Shown one piece after another: positions 1 to 4,132 of a stretch of 5,320 bases of DNA. A model generated the notes under the pieces. That model was not told where the DNA came from. It saw only the letters and a list, made by a program, of their open reading frames with translations, and made no database searches. Positions within the stretch are counted from its first letter, which is position 1. Each line of letters starts with the position of its first letter. The translations under genes and the position numbers were made by a program. Source of the DNA: Geothrix sp. (GTDB lineage: Bacteria > Acidobacteriota > Holophagae > Holophagales > Holophagaceae); NCBI GenBank assembly GCA_023701165.1, contig JAMPXL010000104.1:1-5320 (forward strand). Reading direction: 5' to 3'.

Positions 1-402
1 CGCGGCGATCTCCGGCGCCTGGCCCCAGCGCTTGGTCTCGACATTCGCGTGCTCGTCGCGGCCCGTGGGCACGCTGGCGTGGGGCGGGTTGGGAATGCCC
101 GCGAGGAAGTCCCTGAAGGCGGCTTCGACCTCGCGCTGGGCGGCCTCCAGCGCCTTGAGCTGGTCGCCCACCTCGCGCTGCTGGGCGATGAGGGCGTCGG
201 CATTCTCCTTGGCCCGCTTGAGGCGGCCCACCTCGTCGCTCACGCGGTTCCGCTCGGCCTTCAGGGCCTCCGTTTCCTGCAGCACCGACCGGCGGCGCTG
301 GTCCAGCTCCTGGTAGCGCGCCCGGTCCAGCGCGTAGCCCCGCCCGGACAGACGGGCCGCCACGGCGTCGAAGTCATTGCGCAGGAGGTTGGCATCAAGC
401 AT
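1..402 (-). CDS. serS: Seryl-tRNA synthetase, N-terminal part (cut by window edge)
   Basis: Charges tRNA-Ser (and tRNA-Sec) with serine in the cytoplasm as a class II synthetase. Reading the minus strand from the ATG at 402 gives 134 codons open to the left edge. The start MLDANLLRNDFDAVAARL is the typical SerRS N-terminus. Residues about 27-105 are rich in Glu, Arg, Lys and Leu in heptad-like order (for example KAERNRVSDEVGRLKRAKE), matching the long antiparallel coiled-coil arm that grips the tRNA variable loop. The segment NPPHASVPTGRDEHANVETKR followed by WG is the usual linker into the catalytic domain, which lies outside the window. A Shine-Dalgarno-like CCAGGA lies 7 nt before the ATG and decides the start. 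The gene follows ansA in the same direction after 96 bp, which include a strong hairpin, so it may have its own promoter. Identity is very secure; completeness cannot be judged. Confidence 0.96.
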   Translation of the reverse strand, partial: MLDANLLRNDFDAVAARLSGRGYALDRARYQELDQRRRSVLQETEALKAERNRVSDEVGRLKRAKENADALIAQQREVGDQLKALEAAQREVEAAFRDFLAGIPNPPHASVPTGRDEHANVETKRWGQAPEIAA

Positions 403-409
403 CTGGGCA

Positions 410-415
410 TCCTGG
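410..415 (-). promoter_or_regulatory. Ribosome binding site of serS
   Basis: The minus strand reads CCAGGA, 7 nt before the serS ATG at 402. It supports that start over the out-of-frame ATG at 410. Confidence 0.6.
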
Positions 416-423
416 AAAGATTC

Positions 424-429
424 AGTGTA
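424..429 (-). promoter_or_regulatory. Possible -10 box of a serS promoter
   Basis: The minus strand reads TACACT, four of six matches to TATAAT. It lies just downstream of the hairpin arm and about 21 nt before the serS ATG. A start 6-7 nt further on would give a short leader that still contains the ribosome binding site. I see no convincing -35 box, and that region would fall inside the hairpin. This is a weak call. Confidence 0.25.
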
Positions 430-432
430 CCT

Positions 433-467
433 GGCTCCAAAACACGCCTGTGGCGCGTTTTGGAGCC
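433..467 (-). terminator. 16-bp hairpin between ansA and serS, possible terminator
   Basis: Two 16-nt arms (433-448 and 452-467) flank a 3-nt loop. They are complementary except at 444/456. In a plus-strand RNA that pair would be A-C, but in a minus-strand RNA it is a G-U wobble, so the stem is unbroken only in the direction in which ansA and serS are transcribed. The GC core is flanked by AAAA and UUUU inside the stem, as in terminators whose A and U tracts pair. No U run follows the whole stem, so termination may be partial. It lies 31 nt past the ansA stop and 30 nt before serS. It could instead be an RNA-stability or regulatory element, or a protein-binding site in DNA. Confidence 0.55.
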
Positions 468-498
468 CGCCCGCGGCCAGGGTGGGGAAGCAGCCCCC

Positions 499-1506
499 TC
501 AGCTTTGGGACCACGCCCCGTCCGGCATGGGTTCGCCGGCCCACTGGGACGCGAAGGCAGCCTGCACCTCGTCCAGGCCGCCTCCGGCGCCCAGCAGCAG
601 GCCCAGCTTGGCGAGGGCGGCCCAGCGGGTGTGGAAGCCTCCGGAGATGGCGCCCATGGCCCCGATCTTCCGGCCCAGCTCGTAGGCCGAGAGGTCCACG
701 CCGCCATAGGGACACTGGGAGATCACCACCACGGGCAGCCGCCGCCGGCGGGCATCCCCCAGGGCGGCTTCCAGGTCGGCCCGGCCCATGGGCAGGTTGC
801 CGGCCCCGAAGGCCTGGATCAGCATGGCCCGCGCGCCCTCAGGGGCGGGGCTCCAGGCCATGCCCGGATGGGGCGTCACCGTGTGGATGGCGAGGTCGAG
901 CCGGGCACCCAGCCCCTGGGGCACCCGGCGGACGAACTGGCCCACCTCCGGATGCAGGCGGATCTCGGCGCCCAGCTCCGCCAGGGGCGGCAGGTTGGGG
1001 CTCTGGAAGGCTTCGAACTGGTGGACACTCAGCTTGTCCGCCGCCACACCGCGGATCCAGTGGGTGCCGAAGCAGATGCCCACCTCCGGGATGCCGCGGC
1101 AGGCCAGATCCACGGCGTTGACCAGGTTGCTGCGGGCGTCGCTGCGCACGAAGGCCAGGGGCCGCTGGCTGCCGGTGAGGACCACGGGCTTGCCCAGATC
1201 CGCCAAGAGGAACCCCAGACAGGAGGCGGTGAACGCCATGGTGTCCGTGCCATGGATGATGACGAAGCCGTCGAAGCCGTGGGCAGAGGCCCGCACGCGG
1301 TCCGCCAGCGCCAGGATGTCGGAAGGCTCCAGGCAGGAGGAATCCTGGTTGAAGGGCACCTCGACGGAGAGGTCCGCCAGCTGCTCCAGCTCAGGGACCT
1401 GTTCGATCAGGTGGTCCAGGAAGGGCCCGGGCGCCAGCGAAGCGGGCTTTCCGCTGGGGGCCATGCCGAGCGTGCCGCCGGTGTGGAGGAGCAGGATCTT
1501 GCGCAT
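499..1506 (-). CDS. ansA: L-asparaginase, type I (cytoplasmic)
   Basis: Hydrolyses L-asparagine to aspartate and ammonia. The protein has 335 residues, the normal length of the family, and no signal peptide, which fits the cytoplasmic type I (E. coli AnsA) group rather than the periplasmic type II. The first motif HTGGTLGM (residues 8-15) carries the nucleophile Thr12. The second, HGTDTM (85-90), carries Thr87 and Asp88, and Lys158 in VAADKLS completes the second triad. Further type I signatures are LGKPVVLTGSQRPL (104-117), RSDARSNLVNA (121-131), FEAFQSPNLPPL (164-175) and the C-terminal stretch around QAAFASQWAGE. The catalytic Tyr that normally follows the first motif (GY.P in E. coli AnsA) is not present: the loop reads APSGKPASLAPG. 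The start is fixed because the next Met (15) would remove Thr12. No Shine-Dalgarno sequence precedes the ATG, while TAGACT lies 6 nt upstream, so the mRNA may be leaderless. The gene is divergent from the DUF1275 gene and followed by serS. Confidence 0.95.
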   Translation of the reverse strand: MRKILLLHTGGTLGMAPSGKPASLAPGPFLDHLIEQVPELEQLADLSVEVPFNQDSSCLEPSDILALADRVRASAHGFDGFVIIHGTDTMAFTASCLGFLLADLGKPVVLTGSQRPLAFVRSDARSNLVNAVDLACRGIPEVGICFGTHWIRGVAADKLSVHQFEAFQSPNLPPLAELGAEIRLHPEVGQFVRRVPQGLGARLDLAIHTVTPHPGMAWSPAPEGARAMLIQAFGAGNLPMGRADLEAALGDARRRRLPVVVISQCPYGGVDLSAYELGRKIGAMGAISGGFHTRWAALAKLGLLLGAGGGLDEVQAAFASQWAGEPMPDGAWSQS

Positions 1507-1512
1507 GAGAGG

Positions 1513-1518
1513 AGTCTA
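1513..1518 (-). promoter_or_regulatory. Probable -10 box of ansA
   Basis: The minus strand reads GGTAGACT, with the hexamer TAGACT (four of six to TATAAT) ending 6 nt before the ansA ATG. This places the transcription start at or beside the A of the start codon. No clear -35 hexamer is seen 16-18 nt further up. The same GTAGACT heptamer faces the other way in front of the neighbouring gene, which strengthens the call. Confidence 0.4.
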
Positions 1519-1571
1519 CCGCCTGCCATCCAGAGCCTGGAGTCCCCGCGCTTCAGATCGCCTCGGCCCAG

Positions 1572-1577
1572 TAGACT
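1572..1577 (+). promoter_or_regulatory. Probable -10 box of the DUF1275 gene
   Basis: The plus strand reads GTAGACT at 1571-1577, 11 nt before the ATG at 1589. It matches the heptamer used in front of ansA. If it is used, the start point would be near 1584 and the GGAAG at 1578-1582 would not be in the mRNA, so either the box or the ribosome binding site is functional for a given transcript, not both. No convincing -35 box is present. Confidence 0.3.
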
Positions 1578-1582
1578 GGAAG
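1578..1582 (+). promoter_or_regulatory. Possible ribosome binding site of the DUF1275 gene
   Basis: GGAAG lies 6 nt before the ATG at 1589. It is the best support for this start in a long open frame that extends upstream. It would be usable only if transcription starts upstream of it. Confidence 0.4.
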
Positions 1583-1588
1583 TTCTCC

Positions 1589-2500
1589 ATGCGCCGCATT
1601 CCCCGCTACCTCCAGCTGCTCGCCGACCGCTACCTCCGACGGCTGCTGAAGAACCGCCTGTCGGGCCATCAGCTGCAGGCCGCCGTGGAGACGGCCCTGG
1701 CCACCCTCCCCATCCAGGAGAACCTGCTGGTGCGGGAGGGCGCCCTGCGTTCGGAGGCCCTGAACCGCCAGCTGGCCTGGGCCATGGCCTTCGTGGCCGG
1801 GGCCGTGAACGCGGGCGGGTTCCTCGCCGTCAGCCACTACACCTCGCACATGACGGGCGTGGTCTCCTCCCTGGCGGACGAGCTGGCGGTGGGCGACCTC
1901 GTCACGGCCCTGGCCGCCCTGGCCATGATGCTCAGCTTTCTGGGCGGGGCCCTGGTCTGCACGCTGCTGATCAGCTTCGGCCAGCGCCGGCGCATGCGCA
2001 GCCGCTACGCGCTGACCATGGTCCTGGAGGCCCTGCTGATGCTCGTGTTCGGGTTCATGGGGAACCGCCTGCAGCAGGAGATCCGGTTCACCCTGCCCAG
2101 CACCGTGATGCTGCTCTGCTTCATCATGGGCATGCACAACGCCGTGACATCCATCATCTCGGGGGCCGCCGTCCGGACCACCCACCTCACGGGCACGGTC
2201 ACGGACATCGGCATCGAACTGGGACGCCTCGCCTACGTGAATGTCCACCACCGGCATGGGCGGGACCGCATCCTCGCCAACCGGCAGAAACTGTCGCTGC
2301 TGCTGCTGATCCTGGCGTCCTTCATGGCCGGGGGGGTGGCCGGGGCCCTCGGGTTCAAGCACATCGGTTTCAAAGTCACGGTGCCCCTGGCCGGGTTCCT
2401 CTGCTTCCTGGCGGCCCGCCCCCTGCTGCTGGAGGTGCGCCTGCTGATGCACCGCCTCCGCCGGCAGTGGACTCCGGACGAACCGGGGTCCGTGCTCTGA
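1589..2500 (+). CDS. DUF1275 (YoaK-like) six-helix membrane protein
   Basis: An inner-membrane protein of the DUF1275 family; its substrate or role is not established. The product has 303 residues, longer than the usual roughly 220-240. The family core begins near residue 60. AFVAGAVNAGGFLAV (67-81) leads into the signature YTSHMTG (84-90), and GMHNAVTSIISGAAVRTTHL (181-200) followed by TGTVTDIGIELGR (201-213) is the second signature. Hydrophobic helices are expected at about 62-82, 104-130, 140-157, 171-192, 235-255 and 262-283. The first ~60 residues (MRRIPRYLQLLADRYLRRLL onward) are charged and probably cytoplasmic, possibly an amphipathic helix. The start at 1589 is chosen because coding upstream would overlap the ansA promoter region and because GGAAG sits 6 nt before it. 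The gene is divergent from ansA (82 bp) and converges on the B12-type regulator with 19 bp between stops. A true start further in (before the core) is possible but less likely. Confidence 0.88.
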   Translation: MRRIPRYLQLLADRYLRRLLKNRLSGHQLQAAVETALATLPIQENLLVREGALRSEALNRQLAWAMAFVAGAVNAGGFLAVSHYTSHMTGVVSSLADELAVGDLVTALAALAMMLSFLGGALVCTLLISFGQRRRMRSRYALTMVLEALLMLVFGFMGNRLQQEIRFTLPSTVMLLCFIMGMHNAVTSIISGAAVRTTHLTGTVTDIGIELGRLAYVNVHHRHGRDRILANRQKLSLLLLILASFMAGGVAGALGFKHIGFKVTVPLAGFLCFLAARPLLLEVRLLMHRLRRQWTPDEPGSVL

Positions 2501-2519
2501 CCGCCTCCGGCCGGGGCTT

Positions 2520-3368
2520 CTACATCACCTCCAGCCCCACCAGCCGGTCCACGCCTTCGATCCGCCGCGTCCGGGCCGCGCCCTGGCCCCCGATGAGCAG
2601 CCGGCAACCCGCGGGAAGCCGCTCCTTCAAGTCCAGGAGCAGCCGCCGCGAGGTCTCTCCGGCGCTCTGGATCGAAAGGCCCACCGCGACCCGGTCCACC
2701 TTCAGCGCGCGTGCCGCCTGGGCGATGCTGGCCACGGGCAGGTCCACCCCCAACAGTTCCGTGCGGAGACCCGTGGCCGCATAGGCCAGGGCCGCCATGA
2801 GCAGGCCCAGCCGGTGCCGCTCGCCGGGGAGGGTGGCCAGCAGCACGGCCCCCCTGCCGGGACCAGGCTGACACCCCAGGCGCAGCTCCCGGAGGAGGTC
2901 CTCCAGCACCTCCGACACCAGGTGCTCCTGATGGACGCCGAGGCTGCCGTCGGCCCAGGCCATGCCCACCCGGTCCAGCAGGGGGGAAACCACCTGCTGA
3001 AGGAAGGGCCGCCAGTCCAGCCCACCCAGCGCCTCCCTCAGCAAGGTCCGCATGCGTTCGGTATCCATGGCCGAAGCCGCCTCGAACAGGGCGTCCACCC
3101 GGGGATCCCCGGCGGGGACCAGCAGCCGCTTCAGGGCTTCCTCGCTGGATCGCGCCACCACCGAGGGGCGATGGCCCTGGGCCACAGCCTCGGCCATGAG
3201 CCGGAGGCGGTAGAGGTCCTCCTGGCGGTAGCGCCGGTGGCCCGAGGGCAGGCGGACCGGCACCGGAAACCCGTACCGGCGCTCCCACACCCGTACCACA
3301 TCGGCGGAAAGGCCGGTTTCCGAACAGATGTCCCCGATGCTCAGCAGGTCCGGTTCCACCTTGGCCAT
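2520..3368 (-). CDS. CarH/LitR-type B12-binding MerR-family transcription regulator
   Basis: In known family members, adenosylcobalamin drives assembly of a DNA-bound repressor tetramer that light breaks apart, often controlling carotenoid genes. The protein has 282 residues. Residues about 8-76 form the MerR winged helix: SIGDICSETGLSADVVRVWE, then RRYGF and SGHRRY. About 85-165 is the four-helix B12-cap domain, with W138 followed after nine residues by E148-H149, the Wx9EH motif that in CarH packs over the adenosyl group. About 173-282 is the Rossmann-type B12 domain: PGERHRLG has His185 in the lower cobalt-ligand position as ExHxxG, then GLSIQSA (230-236) and LLIGGQGA (257-264). The start at 3368 is chosen over the in-frame ATG at 3413 because GGAGGT lies 6 nt before it. 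No carotenoid or photolyase gene is in the window, so the target is unknown. Domain identity is firm; light sensing is inferred. Confidence 0.92.
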   Translation of the reverse strand: MAKVEPDLLSIGDICSETGLSADVVRVWERRYGFPVPVRLPSGHRRYRQEDLYRLRLMAEAVAQGHRPSVVARSSEEALKRLLVPAGDPRVDALFEAASAMDTERMRTLLREALGGLDWRPFLQQVVSPLLDRVGMAWADGSLGVHQEHLVSEVLEDLLRELRLGCQPGPGRGAVLLATLPGERHRLGLLMAALAYAATGLRTELLGVDLPVASIAQAARALKVDRVAVGLSIQSAGETSRRLLLDLKERLPAGCRLLIGGQGAARTRRIEGVDRLVGLEVM

Positions 3369-3374
3369 GGCCTC

Positions 3375-3380
3375 ACCTCC
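3375..3380 (-). promoter_or_regulatory. Strong ribosome binding site of the B12-type regulator
   Basis: The minus strand reads GGAGGT, followed by GA, with 6 nt to the ATG at 3368. It is the clearest Shine-Dalgarno sequence in the window and fixes the start. Its first two bases lie in the 3' arm of the neighbouring palindrome. Confidence 0.8.
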
Positions 3381-3395
3381 AGGACGGGGTCCTGG
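3379..3395. promoter_or_regulatory. Perfect 7-bp palindrome in the leader of the B12-type regulator
   Basis: CCAGGAC and GTCCTGG flank GGG on the plus strand, a perfect inverted repeat. In the minus-strand mRNA it would form a 7-bp hairpin with a CCC loop whose 3' arm takes in the first two bases of the GGAGGT ribosome binding site. It may be an operator for autoregulation by the MerR-type protein, a translation-control hairpin, or chance in GC-rich DNA. Confidence 0.4.
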
Positions 3396-3417
3396 CATGA
3401 AGATCCCTCCCACGGCG

Positions 3418-3441
3418 AAAAAAGTCCAGATCCTTATCTAG
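3418..3441 (-). terminator. Possible weak intrinsic terminator after the YHVQTED gene
   Basis: On the minus strand, CTAGAT and ATCTGG flank AAGG, giving a 6-bp stem with one G-U pair, followed by AC and six T residues. It begins about 5 nt after the stop of the upstream gene. The U run is good but the stem is short and AT-rich, so readthrough into the regulator gene is likely. Confidence 0.4.
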
Positions 3442-3445
3442 CCAA

Positions 3446-4090
3446 TCACAGCGCCACCACGGCCGCCTTGAGCTCGTCGAAGCCCTGGTCGGAGGCGCAG
3501 CTCACCAGCACCGCACACTGGCCCGGCTGGCTGGGCGGCAACTGGACTTCTCCGGCAAAGCGGCCTTCGCCATCGGTGCGCCCCGACAGCAGGCTGGTGG
3601 CCTTCTTCAAGCTGGAGACGAGCTTCACCGTGACCTCGGCATTGGCCACGGGACTCTGGCTCTGGCAGAGGCGCGCCCGCACCTGCACCCGGAAGGCTTC
3701 GCCGAAGGCGGGCTTCAAGGGCTGATCCAGCACCAGTTCCAGGGTTTCGACATCACCCTCCTGCTGGAGGAACTCCAGGATGGCCTGGTCCAGGGGCCGG
3801 TCGTTGAAGGCCTGCTGCTCCAGCAGGTCCGGTGGCGTCTGGTCGTACTTCCCGTTCTTGATGTCCCGGATGACGGCCCGGTGCTGCTCATCCATGCGGC
3901 TCTGGATCGCCGTCTCGGGCACCGGCGGGGTGGCCAGCAGGTCTTCGTAGGAGGATCGGTAGTTGTCGAGGATCTCGCCGCCCACGTAGATGAGCGTTTC
4001 GATCTTGGGATTGGACAGCCCCTTGTCCTCGGTCTGGACATGGTAGACGCGGTTCCCGTGACGGACGTCCGTGTTGTAGCCAGTGATCAT
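3446..4090 (-). CDS. Uncharacterised protein with YHVQTED motif and Ig-like C-terminal domain
   Basis: I cannot name a function. The 214-residue product has no signal peptide or membrane helix, so it is probably cytoplasmic. The N-terminal ~50 residues look like a compact conserved domain: YNTDVRHGNRVYHVQTEDKG (5-24), then NPKIETLIYVGGEIL (27-41). I recall similar starts in hypothetical proteins of Acidobacteria and deltaproteobacteria, but this is memory, not a search. Residues about 55-115 are charged and helical. Residues about 116-214 look like a beta sandwich: AEVTVKLVSS (151-160), then SGRTDGEGRFAGEVQLP (169-185), whose TDGEGRF resembles the TDxxGxF turn of Ig-like or carboxypeptidase-regulatory-like domains. 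The start has no clear ribosome binding site; the 42-bp spacer before it is pyrimidine-rich in the coding sense. The response regulator gene ends 42 bp upstream on the same strand, so the two are probably cotranscribed. Confidence 0.8.
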   Translation of the reverse strand: MITGYNTDVRHGNRVYHVQTEDKGLSNPKIETLIYVGGEILDNYRSSYEDLLATPPVPETAIQSRMDEQHRAVIRDIKNGKYDQTPPDLLEQQAFNDRPLDQAILEFLQQEGDVETLELVLDQPLKPAFGEAFRVQVRARLCQSQSPVANAEVTVKLVSSLKKATSLLSGRTDGEGRFAGEVQLPPSQPGQCAVLVSCASDQGFDELKAAVVAL

Positions 4091-4132
4091 GGAAGCAGTC
4101 CAGGGAACGGGAAGGCAGGGCGTGTCATGAGC

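Noticed and set aside
1553..2452. 299-codon minus-strand frame opposite DUF1275
   Set aside because: Its His/Gln/Gly-rich product is what the reverse complement of a hydrophobic membrane gene gives. The plus strand has both DUF1275 signatures.
2501..2519. CCGGCCGG palindrome between the convergent stops as a terminator
   Set aside because: Short, with no U run on either strand; expected often by chance at this GC content.
49..2784. 911-codon plus-strand open frame
   Set aside because: It runs antisense through serS, ansA and then out of frame through DUF1275 and the B12-type regulator. The product is Gly/Pro/His/Gln-rich with no recognisable domain, a typical shadow in GC-rich DNA.
2233..3288. 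351-codon minus-strand frame overlapping the B12-type regulator
   Set aside because: Gly/Pro/Ala-rich shadow; the overlapping frame has clear MerR and B12 motifs.
3369..3413. Longer start (ATG at 3413) for the B12-type regulator
   Set aside because: It would add 15 Gly/Pro-rich residues unlike a MerR N-terminus, while a strong GGAGGT precedes the ATG at 3368.
3396..3426. Promoter for the B12-type regulator (TGGACT, 17 nt, GATCTT)
   Set aside because: The -10 matches only three of six positions and the -35 overlaps the U-tract side of the possible terminator; too weak to annotate.
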